DNA of 64,000 nt. Source: Triticum aestivum (taxonomy: Eukaryota > Streptophyta > Magnoliopsida > Poales > Poaceae). A program made the position numbers and the translations under genes. The stretch spans positions 504,802,506 to 504,866,505 of the forward strand of contig NC_057809.1 in the NCBI RefSeq assembly GCF_018294505.1, written 5' to 3'. Shown piece by piece: positions 31,540 through 42,345 of the stretch; position 1 is the first letter of the stretch, and every line of letters begins with the position of its first letter. Under the pieces are notes generated by a model. It was not told the DNA's origin. It saw only the letters and a list, made by a program, of their open reading frames with translations, and did not search any database.

Positions 31540-32878
31540 TTAATAACTACTGAAATCAACCCAAATACTATAATTCACTCTCTCTGTTTCCCAAAATTCC
31601 TTTGCTTCCTCACCTTGTCCCAATTCGTAAGTCCATATGTCTGTGCCATAGTTATCCTCTATCGTGGTATCTGAGAATCTTGAATTTGGCACGAAGGCCA
31701 ATTCACCGTCTCGTTGTATAAGGTCAACGAGGACGGTCCTCCGAGGCCAATCATAGAACCTAGGGAGAAATATCTTGTTCTGCATCCACTTGATGTTAGT
31801 CTTCTTCATTGCCGTCGACAACGATCCAGTGAATTGGGATCTCCCCTCTAGGTTTTCTATCTTCTCCCACTCCATTGTATGCTCATTGAGCTTGACAACG
31901 TTTACCGGCGTCCGACGGTGCCCAACAAGGACAGCCATGAGCTCGTGTTGGTCCGACTCAACCAAGTAGCTGTCTTCACATTCGAATCCAAAGCTGTTGG
32001 GCTTGTCCAGGATTTCAAAGTTTCCATCATGCCTACTCACATCATAGACTGCTAGCCCTCCGTCTTCTTCCAATAGGTACATCAAGCCGTTGTGGAAAGC
32101 TGGGTTACAATCTGGCAACGGAGGAAACATTGGGCCGTCTGGATCAAACCACCTGTATTCCCATTCCGCCCACTCGCCCATAATTCTCTCACCTCCCTGA
32201 TTTTCAAGGGGTGGGCCCCTCAATCTTTTTACATCCAATCTTACTTGTCCACGTTGCCTATTACGTAAGGTACCTAACAATCTTTACGTAAGTGTAGCAT
32301 TGCCCTTGTTTTTGATGCAACGGGCAATCCGCAGCATACCGAACGGGCTTGTCGACACCAAACATCCTACGATTGCCGTCATAAACGACCTCGTCGAACC
32401 TTCCACGTATGATCGGTGGCAACTTGCAGACGTCGCCTGTCAGGAGTTCTGCCGTGAGGACTAGGTTCTTCATGCATAGCGTCAAGTGTTGTCCGGTGGC
32501 GCAACAGACCTTGGCGCCTGGCGTGTTCAGCTTGTAGGCGATCTCGAAATTCTTGTGGTAAAAGAGGCTGTAGTACCGCACGTTGCTGGTGCCCACATCG
32601 GCGACATTGAGGAGGAGAGGAGTGATCCACGCCGGGTAGAAGGGCGATAGAGCGCGTGCAGATTGCCATCTTCGGCACACCAAGCCGAAACTCGGGTGGC
32701 TCGACCACCGCAAATACTCCAGAATCTCCACCAGTATGTCCGCCGGAGGAGACGACTTTTCTTTTTTCAACGTCGCGAGCAACCCACGATGTAATAAGTC
32801 TCCATCTCGTGCGTAACTTATGAGCTCTCGTGCGGGCCGGACGCTAGTTATGGCGAGAGTCCCAGCCCAGCACGACAT
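31540..32878 (-). CDS. F-box protein with KIB1-4 (DUF295)-type beta-propeller, two exons, 415 aa
   Basis: Exon 1 is 32878-32288 (197 codons) and exon 2 is 32196-31540 (218 residues plus stop). They are joined over a 91-bp intron, 32197-32287, with GTAAAG donor and ATCAG acceptor in phase 0. The join is inferred: the two frames differ and each is cut off by noise inside the intron. Residues about 44-80 match an F-box (PADILVEILEYL, then LVCRRWQSAR), which binds Skp1 in SCF ubiquitin ligases. The rest resembles the plant KIB1-4 propeller (GDVCKLPPI; later LAVYDVSRHDGN and VVKLNEHTMEWEKIENL). The length is typical. It probably selects proteins for ubiquitylation; the substrate is unknown. No stop or frameshift is seen, so it may be functional. 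Confidence 0.75.
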
Positions 32879-32954
32879 GTGTCACCGATTTATAATTACA
32901 ATGCCACGGTTCGTTTTCCTTTTTCTATACACAAGTAGTGACTAAGTTCGAGCT

Positions 32955-33063
32955 TATATAAAGCAGGAGGCCGAAGCCCTATAGTTTCTTTGAGGGGTCA
33001 AAGCCTAGAGTAGTAGAAGCAGAAAAAAGCACACGAGGTGACGAGGAGAGCATGGACGTCAAG
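32955..33063 (+). promoter_or_regulatory. Possible promoter and first exon of a divergent gene
   Basis: TATATAAA at 32955-32962 is followed about 90 bp later by ATG at 33052-33054. That gives a four-codon exon (MDVK) ending in a good donor, AAG then GTAAGC, at 33064. This faces away from the F-box gene, whose ATG is 77 bp from the TATA box. No acceptor or second exon could be recognised downstream, so the gene may be lost or the signal spurious. Confidence 0.35.
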
Positions 33064-34555
33064 GTAAGCAGTGATTCTCTTTTTTTTGGATATATATATA
33101 TACCTAGATAGGAGTGTGGGGTTTTGGTGACGGAGCACCGTGCAGGCCGGAATCTCGCGCCGCGCAATGCAGCGTCGCGATGTGTGCGTGCCCGTTTCCA
33201 CGTAGCTATACGGGGATTGCTAAAGTCAAAATACATCGGGGCCTCGCTGCTGTGCTAGCATTGTACGTGGGCTGTGTGTGTAACCGAATTTTTCACGTGT
33301 GGTGCTAGGGCCGACCTGGTGTGTCATTAAATGCTATGGATGGCCCGTTACATTTACTTGGAGGTGATGCACGGGTCGTCCCCTTCATCTGGCACACTGG
33401 ATATTCTAAAAGGGAAAATCTGGCACATTGGACATGAGCGATTTCGTCATCGATGGGATGGAATTCTTCTCCGAGGAGTGCCATTCAGGTAATCATTTGG
33501 CAGATATGTCAAAAATTGTGCTTCTTCTAGTTTTGAGATTTGGTTGGGTGTGCGGGGAATATCAACTACTATGATGCAACAAACCCAAAAATGGTTCTTC
33601 GTACAAGTTAATGCAGTGCTAGTTAGAAAATACAAATAAAACCGGTGACAAACCTGGTGAGCGCAATTCATTTAAAAATAGAATATGAGCACACAACGTG
33701 TTCTTTTAGGTGCTTAAGAAATAAGAAATATTATTTAAAATGAAAAATAGCATAATTTTTGTCTAGCTTCCTCTGGAAAAAAAGTCGCCATAAAATGGTA
33801 GAGTGCATCTTATTGAAATGATTAGGAACATTGGGTAACATCTGTGGTTGGCAAAAAATAGTTGAACGGTTTCCATCCTTTGTTAAAGGGCTTGACAATA
33901 AATATTATTCCATATGCGTGATTTATCTTCTGCCCATGTGCATATAAGATATGAGGATTTCTTGGAATTTTCACACCTAGAAAATGTCGATTAGTACACT
34001 TGAAGTGCCATGGTGGTTGACGTGAGTCGCAATTACGGTATGACATCAAAGAACTAAGGGGGGTGGTGTCTGTTCAATTGGTAACGAAATTATTAGTGCT
34101 AGGGGAGCGGTTGTTTTTTTAAAAAATGCTTGTATAAAACGACAAACAATCCGAACGCATTTTTGTTGATAGCGTGTGAAAATTTCATCATAAACTGAAT
34201 CCGCGCGAGGGTGGCTGTGTTTATGTGTTAAAAAGGAAATTTGTCACCAGAATTTTCTAACAAAAAATTGTGATGCAAAAGTAATTTGGAAAATGCATCT
34301 AGACAATTAATGCATTTGGAGGGAAAATGTCATTCCGAGATGTGACAGGTAAAACAATTTGAATTATGCACAATTTCTCTTTTCTTTAAACCCGTCAAGC
34401 AAGAAATGATGTTTTCATGACTCGAAAAGAAAGAAAGAAAGAAATGATGTTTTCAGGTGATTTCGTGCACTAAAATGGGCATATTAAGTTGGTGGTTACA
34501 GAGTGACGATTTGTCCTAGAAATTTGATACACCAGGTTGGACGAAGTGGCGCAGC
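33064..34555. other. Intergenic region, no gene seen
   Basis: AT-rich sequence with short chance frames. It has a (GAAA)4 run at about 34425 and nothing else that I can name. It could hold an intron of the putative divergent gene. Confidence 0.4.
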
Positions 34556-34897
34556 TCATGGTTTGTTAACTCGCCGGAGGGACCATGCGATGTGATCTTT
34601 CCCAGTTCGCTTCCTAGCCAGAGTACTATTTGAAGCATAGCTGCTGATATTGTTTTCTCTTAGCTGCTTCACCAAGTATCTGGTATACCTATCTATGTAC
34701 CGGTGCGACTTCCAGTGCAGCTTCTCCATGCGGTTAACCGATGGTGCATGGTTGTGCTCTGTTTTGTGTTCACATATGTACCACCCCTTATAATCTGATC
34801 TAAGCACTTGCATCAATGCGCCGCATCCACACCTTGTCGAGCGGCTTTTTGATTGCAACGGCTTGCCCTCACACTGATAGTACCTTTTTTCAACTGT
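34556..34897 (-). pseudogene. FAR1/FRS-like DNA-binding domain fragment, 113 aa
   Basis: This frame is open from just after a TAA (34898-34900) to the stop at 34556-34558 and has no ATG at its start. It reads RYYQCEGKP, then STRCGCGALMQVLRSDYKGW, then CEHKTEHNHAPS, then HWKSHRYIDRYTR and VKQLRENNIS. The CGC...W...HNH spacing fits the FAR1 zinc-finger domain, a WRKY-GCM1-like fold derived from MULE transposases. Full FRS proteins are 600-900 aa with MULE and SWIM domains; neither is present nearby. It is a fragment of an FRS gene or of a MULE-type transposase. Confidence 0.7.
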
Positions 34898-35031
34898 TTA
34901 GCGAATCTCAGAATCCGTAGTATCGTTTGTTGTCAGAAGAATTTAGTTGGACATGATCTGTTTCCAAATGTGAAATCTCTTGTTTGGTCCTGTATTTGTG
35001 TTGCTTTTGCTTGGTGTATCACCTAATATGC

Positions 35032-35155
35032 AGCCCCCCCCCCCCTAAAAAAACCCAAAATTATAGTTTTCCCTTTGAGTAAGGTTCGCTTAATGTGGAG
35101 TTTTGTGCTTCAGGTTAAGAAAAGCTAAGTAATCGTTCTAAGGGGGGGGGGGGGA
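35032..35155. repeat. Poly(C) and poly(G) runs
   Basis: A run of 14 C (from about 35034) and a run of 12 G (about 35143) lie 100 bp apart. They have opposite strand sense and could mark two ends of an inverted structure. Confidence 0.7.
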
Positions 35156-35159
35156 TGCA

Positions 35160-35810
35160 AACCTGAAAAATCATTATCATCTAAACAAAAGAAATTGATA
35201 CAATGGAATACATATGTGAATGAGAAAGTTGATCATGTATTTTATAAGACGTTGAACAAGTATTTGAAGAAACGGTGAAATAAATATTGAAAAATGTTGA
35301 ACAACAATTTGAAAAAAATGTTGAACAAGTAATTTTGAAAAAATGCTGAAATAAGTACAAGAAAACATTGACCCAGAGATATGAAAAAAATGATGAACAA
35401 AAAATTTGAAAATGTTTAATAAGTATTTAAAACTGTTGAACATGTATTAAAAAATCTTGACGAGTGTATGGGAAATGTTAAACTAGAATTTGAAAATTGC
35501 TGAATAAAGTAGTTGAAAAGTTGAAGACATACTAAAAAAAATGCGGAACGAATATATAAAAATGTCGACCAAGTATTTTGAAAAAATGTTGAATAAAGTA
35601 TCAAAGTGTTGAACAAGTTTGTGAAAAATATTGAATAAACGTTTGGACTACGTTGCACGTGTATACCCAAAAATGTTGATCGCTTATTAAAAAATGTTTT
35701 TCGCGTATGGAAAGAAGTATAATGAAAAATGAAAGGAAAAAATATTTTTCGCGTATGGGAAGAAGTATAATGAAAAACGAAAGAAAAAATAAATAAAAAC
35801 CAAGTGAAAA
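35160..35810. repeat. Degenerate A-rich repeats
   Basis: The motif GAAAAAATGTTGAACAAGTA and its variants recurs about every 25-35 bp from 35225 to 35700. It is followed by a duplicated 60-bp piece (CGCGTATGG(A/G)AGAAGTATAA at 35702 and 35752). Such sequence occurs at the ends of Triticeae DNA transposons; the family cannot be fixed here. Confidence 0.6.
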
Positions 35811-36348
35811 AAAGGAGAAAAGCGAAATATAATGTTGAATAAGAGAAACTCGAAGAAAAATAAGAAAACCAAACATGTTGACCGAGTCAATTCCGTGCCG
35901 TGTATATGAGGCAGGGACTGTTGCGCGCGTGAACGAGACATGCAGATGTGCTGCATCTCTTGTGCCTGCTGCACTCGTGTGCCTGCTAGTGTACGTGAGC
36001 CAGCAATGATTATTTAATACTAGCAAATACGGGCGCTGTACATTAGACTATTCTATGAATACAGTCGCTATACAGTAGCTTTATGCACGCTGTGCATCGA
36101 TCACGCCGAGCATTGACGGGGCTGATTCCGGCCTGCAGGGTGCTCGGCCACCAAACACTATTTTCGCCTAGATAGGTAATATTAAAATAGATTCGTTTGA
36201 ACCCTTAGAAATCGACATAAGTATCCCATATACCCGAGTTCTTCCATTGCTTCTGACTTGTATGTTGATCAAAATTTACAAAATTATCATATTCCATGAC
36301 ATCGTCAGTATAGGACCCTTCAGTTTGTCGCAGGACAGAGAGATAACG
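35811..36348. other. Region upstream of the split KIB-like gene
   Basis: No coding frame of its own. ACTAGCAAATACGGGCGC at 36017 resembles a transposon end (compare ACTAGCAAACATGCCC at 38848). A run of acceptor-like CAG sites at 36307-36333 precedes the gene's first visible ATG, so a missing upstream exon is possible. Confidence 0.4.
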
Positions 36349-36433
36349 ATGGAACAAACCCAAGACACAGATCTGCTGGACGAAAACTCTCCGTGGTCAC
36401 TGTTTCATTACAACTACAATGAGCCTCAAGGGG

Positions 36434-36436
36434 TAA
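36434..36436. repeat. Target site duplication TAA, left copy
   Basis: TAA directly precedes GAGCAACTCC at 36437 and is repeated at 37731-37733. TAA/TTA is the preferred 3-bp target of PIF/Harbinger elements. Confidence 0.8.
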
Positions 36437-37730
36437 GAGCAACTCCAACGGGCCGACCCAAACGGACGGTGTTTTTGTTCGCTTTTTGTCCGTTTGGGTC
36501 GGCCGTCCGTCTTTTTTTAGTTTTGGGTCGGCAGTGCGCCGAACGGGCCGACCCATTTTATGACCGCGTGCGTTTAACATCATGCCATCGCCCTCGTTTT
36601 GGCGCTCCAGCGTGCGCGGGGGAAAGCGGCTTAGCGCACGCTGGTTTTGGCGCTTCAGCGCGGGGGAAAGCGGCTTAGCACGCGCTGGTTTTGGCGCTCC
36701 AGCGCGCGGGAAAGGTTCGCGCGCGCTGCGGCCGGCGCTCGCTATAAAGAAGGCGCTTCCTCCACACTCTGTCGCCCGCCCACTCTCGCCCCCTCTGCGC
36801 TGCGCCACCATGTCGATCCGCCGCCTGGGCGCTTCGGATTTTCGTGGAGTCCGCGAGCGCCGCTCCAGCGCCTTCTCCGCCGAGATCTGGTTTTGCGAGA
36901 AACGTCTCGTCCTCGGCACCTTCGACACTGCAGAGGAGGCGGCCCGCGCGCACGACGCGGCGGCGTGGCGCCTCCTGAGGCCTCGTCGGGATATGAATTT
37001 TCCCAACATGTCGAGCCAGCGGGCGCAGGATCTGGCGCCTCTCCCGCGGCTTTTCACCGACGAGGATCGTCGTGTCCACCGGAGGCGGCAGCGTCGCCTC
37101 GCCATCGCAGAGAAGGACGTGGAAGCCTTGATGGTGTGGCGCGGAGGCTACCGGCAGGACATCGTCGACGAGCGCCAGTTCTACAAGTAATTGAGATCGG
37201 AGAGGGACACGAGGAGGAGGGAGCGAGCCGCCTATCGGGAGGACAAGCGTTCGCGGTAGCAGACAGCTCAACTGAAACTGAAGTTACGAGAAACGTCGGG
37301 TTGGAACTTTGAAGACGAGCAGCTTGCTGACGCCTATCTTCAAACGTCGGAGGAGGACATTACCGAGTCAGAGTCAGAAAGCGACAAGTAGTGGTCTTTT
37401 TCTTTTATCTGTGTACGCTAGAACTATCTATGTATCCATTTTAATTTGAAAAAATGGCCGGCGGCGTCAGCGACGTAGTAGGCGGGCGAGTGTGTGAATT
37501 CAATGTGCCACCGACCAGCGGGCCCGGTGAGGAAAGAGGACGAGCGCGCGCGTCCGTCTTGTGTCCGCACCGACGCAAATCAGGCTCAAAAATAGGTCGG
37601 AAATGGATCGGCAAGCGGACGAAAACGGACGCGCGTTCGTTTAGATCGGCGCGTTGGGCCGGCTTTTTTATCCGCGCCGACCCAAACGGACGACCGCGGA
37701 CGAAATGGACCCGCCCCATTGAAGTTGCTC
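36437..37730 (+). mobile_element. PIF/Harbinger-like DNA transposon carrying an AP2-like frame, 1294 bp
   Basis: The ends are GAGCAACTCCAACGGGCC (left) and the reverse complement GAGCAACTTCAATGGGGC (right), an imperfect inverted repeat of about 18 bp with 15 matches. Flanking TAA duplications are present. Near the left end is a perfect 17-bp hairpin (36451-36467 with 36488-36504, GGCCGACCCAAACGGAC type). The right end carries CCGACCCAAACGGACG again. About 53-bp direct repeats (GGCGCT(C/T)CAGCG...) lie at 36600-36720. No DDE transposase is present, so it depends on another element for movement. Confidence 0.8.
36810..37391 (+). pseudogene. AP2/ERF-domain-like frame inside the Harbinger-like element, interrupted by two stops
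   Basis: It starts at an ATG with good context (CACCATG) at 36810. Residues about 10-65 match an AP2/ERF domain: DFRGVRERRSSAFSAEIWF, then RLVLGTFDTAEEAARAHDAA, then AWRLLRPRRDMNFP. A basic, Arg-rich tail follows (RRVHRRRQRRLAIAEKD). A TAA ends the first part at 37188-37190, but the same frame continues in sensible composition to a TAG at 37389-37391 with one more stop at about 37257, ending in an acidic SESESDK tail. The ancestral product would be about 193 aa. ERF domains bind GCC-box or DRE DNA; here the frame seems to be transposon cargo. Confidence 0.75.
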
Positions 37731-38743
37731 TAACCGACACTGATTCGGATGCAAGCGATGAGGATGGACCTGAGGAGGATGGTGGGTGCCAGGAGAGCTA
37801 TGGCACCGTCAAAGGTGACGATGAGGATGAGGATGACGTTGCTGATAAGACAAATGATGCATTATTGTTTTACAGTATAACCAGAAGAAATTTGCAAAGC
37901 AGGAGAGTAGATGATTTGGAAAGCCACTTTTACTGGATAACACCACAAGGCTGGCTGCTCATGCTGCACCGTGCTTCACATGCGACCTGACTATGGAATC
38001 CGTTCACACGCCAGAGAATTAGCCTGCCTTCAGACCAAGAGGAATTCCTCTCAAAGAGCACCGCCAGATGTTTGCTATCGCATACGCCCACCGACCCAAA
38101 CTGCACCATGCTAGTCGTGAATTGCAGAGACACGGTGTTCTGGTATTGCCACCCTGAAGGAGACCGCTGGAAGAAGCACACGTACGAGTCAGGGGCACTC
38201 GGGGAAAGACGTGGTGACGTCATGGAAGGGATGGAGGCTCTAACGGCAGTTGGGGGCGAATTCCATACATGTTTCAGAACACATTCCACTTGTTACAGTG
38301 TTGTGATACTCAAGTTCTTGCCGGATCCGACGTTCACGCAAATTCCGGTTGGTAATACATGCGATCATGAGTACCCCTGGCCCTGGGAGGGCAGTTCCTT
38401 GTTAGAATCATGCGGGCAGTTGTTCAGCTTGGATTTCGGTCAGCTGTATGAAACAGATAAAGTTGTGCATGTCCGTGTTCGCAGGGTGGACATGGCAAAA
38501 AGGGCCTGGCTGAAGGTGGAAACGCTCGGCGATAGAGTGTTCTGTGTCAATTATAGACATTTTGGGGCATCGCTAAGCGCACAAGAGGTCGGTTTGCAGG
38601 GAAACTGCATTTACTTCTTGAGAGGAGATGACAAGGGATTGTATGTGTACAACATGGAACGAGGAACTACTACTTTGCACAATCCGGGTCATGACTTGCA
38701 AGATGACGTGGCGCCTGAAATGTTGATGCCTGCGTCATCTTGA

Positions 38744-39199
38744 ATCTTTCTTTGTTTAATTATACACTTTTTTAGGATTAATTACACACTTTTCACTTTT
38801 ATACAGTATAGTGTTTTTTCCTTTTGCAAAATTTATATTATAGTGGACTAGCAAACATGCCCGTGCGTTGTAACGGTAGACAAAAGAATTACACGCTAGC
38901 TAAATAAGTATGACTCAGTACCTTGACATATGACCGCCCTCTATTTTAACACGGTGGCTTAACATTTTGCCACTTATCTTTCTTTCGACCCTCGCTGATG
39001 ATGAACGCGACCTCCACTTGATCGCAATGCATTCGACGTGGTAAACTCAAGGCAATGAGCTTGCCACTGCACGACACACTTGTCATTGTGTCACGCAAGG
39101 GAATACTTAAAACATTATTAAAAACAAATCTAATCGACCAACTACTCCCGACACCTAGACATACAAATACTTTCCGAAGACTAATCAAAACCTAGATAT
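38744..39199. other. 3' flank of the KIB-like gene and transposon-like start
   Basis: ACTAGCAAACATGCCCGTGC begins at 38848. It resembles a terminus common in Triticeae repeats, of unsettled class. No coding frame is credible in this part. Confidence 0.45.
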
Positions 39200-39770
39200 A
39201 AAAGACTTTTGAATCGGTGAACAGTTTTTTGAATCGACAAACATCTTTTTAAAAATTTGGGCATTTTCTTGTAAATTCACAAACATTTGTTTTGTTTAGA
39301 TGAGCATTTTTTGAAATGCATGAATAATTCTTGAATTCAGGAACATTTTTGACTCAACAAGCATTTTTTGAATCAATGAAATTTTTCTAAATTGGGGAAA
39401 ATTGAAATTCGCAAAAACACTTGCATTTTTTGAGTATTTTCTAAAATTTCATGGACATTTTTTTATCAGATTCACGAATACATTTTGAATACACGATAAA
39501 TTTTTCATAATCATGGACATGATTTTATTTCCCAACATTTTTTCCCAAATTGTGTTTTTTTTATTTGCAAAGAGTTTTGTAAAGTCACAAAAAAATGAAA
39601 CCATGAAATTTTTGTGATTTCCCAAACTTTTTCTAATTCACTTTTTTTATGATTTATCAAACATTTTTTTTCAAAACTCGCAACTGTTCGAAATTTATAA
39701 ATCCCGAATTAATTTAAAGAAATAAAAAAATAGAAATGAGAAAAGAAAAAAGAAAAAATGAAATAAAAAA
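39200..39770. repeat. Degenerate T-rich repeats
   Basis: Variants of GAACATTTTTTGAATTC with spacers recur through this stretch. It is similar in kind, and opposite in strand, to the A-rich repeats at 35160-35810. Confidence 0.6.
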
Positions 39771-39854
39771 ACAAGGGTGCAACGCCCCGCCAGCCGGTCC
39801 ATGAACATGTCCGTGGGGAAGGAGGTGCGTGAGAAAAAGGAGTGGAAAAAAGGT

Positions 39855-39950
39855 GGAACCAAGGGTTCAAACCCTGGTCTCCAGGGCGGGCGAGAAAGGC
39901 TTTAGGCACCACACCACTGGTGGGTCTATGATATATATTGGGTATCGTCT
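39855..39950 (-). other. tRNA-like or SINE-like motif
   Basis: On the minus strand there is an upstream CCAGTGGTGTGGTGCC, then about 40 nt further on GGTTTGAACCC, which fits the GGTTCRANYCC B-box consensus of RNA polymerase III promoters. The cloverleaf is not complete. This is probably a degenerate tRNA-derived piece within a transposon. Confidence 0.3.
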
Positions 39951-40019
39951 CTATAAAACAACTGAGCACGACCGCGACTTTGGAAAGAAAACCGATTATT
40001 TTTCTTCACTTAGCACTAA

Positions 40020-42049
40020 GTACCGGTTCTGCAACCGGGACAAAACGATAGGGACTAATGCTTCTCGGCCGGTCATTCCAAATTGTCTAACTTTCCGGCC
40101 GGTCACTCATCCTCTCACTACTCCAGTCTAAGCATGCTTAACTTCCGAGTTCTATTTTCCCTAGTTTTCAAGTCTACACTTGTTGTTTTCTTGACAATAG
40201 TAAGCTATCAATCCTATTAACCCTTAGATCTTGATGTCACATGATTTAATTTTTTGAATTCCAAACAATTATTAAAATAAAATAAGTAATAATAATATTG
40301 AATTGCAATGAAAATAAAATAATTAATAATATCATTTTATTCATTATTTTGCCATTTATTCATTTAATATGACATAATTAATATCCTTAAATCTGTAAAT
40401 CGAAATTCGACAAATAATATATCCAATATTATTAAAAAATGTGAGGAATCCAAATATGACATCATTAATTTTTTAAATTATTTCTCATATGCTGGAATCA
40501 ATTGCTTCTTGGTGATGTGAATCGGATGAGAACTAATGAGCTTTCTATGTTTGGCTAAGCACAAATGCCTGATCTGGATTCATTAATAAAATGGTTATAA
40601 TTTGCTGATTTGGTACTAGCTCCTGTATAAAATGGTGAATCCCTCAATCACTATATAGAATGTCTGTCCAGTTGCAGCAACTACTGTTATTTGATTTTAG
40701 GAGTTGAATTTGAGCATGAAGTCACAGGTTTCACCGTTTGAGTTTGAAACTATTATTCTAAAAAACAATAATTATTTAGTAACACTAATATTTATAGAAT
40801 AAATAGTTTGACCATAGTTTGACTAAAAATTCAAAAAAGCTTAACTTTGAGGATAACTTTTTTCCTTTCAAAATTTGAGGATTCCAAAAATTTGCAAAAC
40901 ATCCTATGGCCGTCGAAATCGGAACCGGCTTCTCGTGCTGAACATTTTGATATATTATATGTTTTTTCGACATCGTATGCAAAAGTTATAGCCGTTTTAC
41001 TTTTTCATAACACTTTTTTGCAAAACATGTTGAAATTTATGTTTTTTAATTTTCCTAACTAGTAGATGTAGTAACATAACTACATCTCAAAGGATTTAAT
41101 TTTTGAAGTTTTTATCATTTTCTTTCACAACTAAGGTTAACCAATCCAGAGTCACGTTCGACTAAAGTGGCAAAAAGAATTACTTTTTAATATAGCAAAA
41201 CTAAGTCTATCAACTATTATTAAAGGCTAGACAACTATTAATACAAAACAGTAGCAAAATTAATATTAATTGATTATAAAAATTTATCTAGTATTGTCTA
41301 ACAGAAGCATACTACAACATGTTAAAATCTGCAGAAAGAACTAACTACAAATAATTAAAAACAACAATTAAAGGACTAAAACAACTATATAAGCAAAACA
41401 AAACTGTTTTAATTAAAATAATAATTTAAATTATTCTAAAATTAACCAAATAAATCTTATTGTGACAACAATCTAACATGTGACTAGGTGCAAAAACAAT
41501 TAAATTAAAAACTATTTTAAAACTCAAGTTATTCACAATCTAGGGTTTGAAGCAAATTTGAACAAATTCAAATTTAAATCATTCAAATGTGAAAACTAAT
41601 GGCGCATACAGAAACTAGACAAAATTTTGAATCTAACGCAAAAAGAATCACTCAAAAACATCAAATATCCTAAAAAAATATAAGCAATTTAAAACAGAAA
41701 CTAAAAACAAAAAACAAATGGAAAACGGAAAAGAAACTTTTAGAATCCCTTTAGTCCCGGTTGGTGTCTCTCAACCCCTTTCGTCCCGGTTGGTGTCTCC
41801 AATGGGGACTAAAGGTCTAATCTTTAGTCCAGGCTGGAGACACCAAACGGGACTAAAGGGCATCGCACCTTTTAGTCCCGGTTGGTGTCTCCAACCGGGA
41901 CTAAAGGTCCCATTTGAATCGCGACTGATGCCTGACCGGCGCCCTAGCCGCTTGAACCGGGACTAATGCTCACATTAGTTCCAGTTCGTAATGCAATCGG
42001 AACTAATGTGTAGATCAAGCTTGGACCAAAGCCATGTTTTCTACTAGTG
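40020..42049 (-). mobile_element. CACTA transposon fragment with intact right end
   Basis: The end at 42049 reads CACTAGTAGAAAACATGGC on the minus strand. Subterminal repeats fill 41740-42030: CTTTAGTCCCGGTTGGTGTC and its complements, including a 15-bp inverted pair (TTTAGTCCCGGTTGG at 41871-41885, CCAACCGGGACTAAA at 41891-41905). GTACCGGTTCTGCAACCGGG at 40020-40040 resembles the opposite subterminal region, but no left CACTAG terminus is seen. The AT-rich middle (40130-41740) has no transposase, so this is a non-autonomous or deleted copy. Confidence 0.7.
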
Positions 42050-42343
42050 TATGGATGACATAGTAGGTAATTTATAGCAACTTCGGGGATATTTTTCGGA
42101 CCAACGAGCAGAATCACTCCTCCCTTTATTAGGTAAATAGATGAAAGGATGTCTCGAGGGTTCAACATTTGATCAGATTGTAAATTAACTAGATTGTTCA
42201 CATGCTTTTGAGAGCAAGCATTATTTTTCTTAGGTACACCTCAGTTAACGTACGAAGAGCACTAACCACCTCAGGATCAAATCCACTTGAAACATCTAAC
42301 CATCTGAATTAATCTACGCATAGCTGAAAAGACTTTTAGTAAT
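42050..42343. other. Short unassigned spacer
   Basis: About 290 bp between the CACTA end and the Stowaway MITE. A 36-codon open stretch on the minus strand (42230-42310) is too short to call a gene. Confidence 0.4.
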
Positions 42344-42345
42344 TA

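Larger units (their letters stand above)
36349..38743 (+). pseudogene. KIB1-4/DUF295-like propeller gene split by a transposon
   Basis: The first 85 nt of coding sequence lie at 36349-36433 and the rest at 37731-38743, separated by the insertion at 36437-37730. The two parts are in one frame if the insert and one TAA copy are discounted, giving about 365 codons. A single TGA (37988-37990) lies in the motif before LWNPFTRQRISLP, which is the usual plant DUF295 'lWNPft' segment. Further domain marks are HFYWITPQGWLLML before it and VFWYCHPEGDRWKKHTYE and DMAKRAWLKVETLGD after it. Residues about 30-65 form an acidic Asp/Glu-rich stretch. No F-box is visible, so an upstream exon may be missing. 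It is distantly related in type to the F-box gene at 31540. Confidence 0.8.

Noticed and set aside
36320..37271. Minus-strand frames of 198-261 codons
   Set aside because: Antisense shadows of the AP2-like frame and GC-rich flanks; no domain.
39855..39950. Functional tRNA gene
   Set aside because: Only a B-box-like motif and a weak upstream part are present; no complete cloverleaf.
42230..42310. 36-codon exon-like stretch on the minus strand
   Set aside because: Too short, preceded directly by a stop, and no neighbouring exon was recognised.
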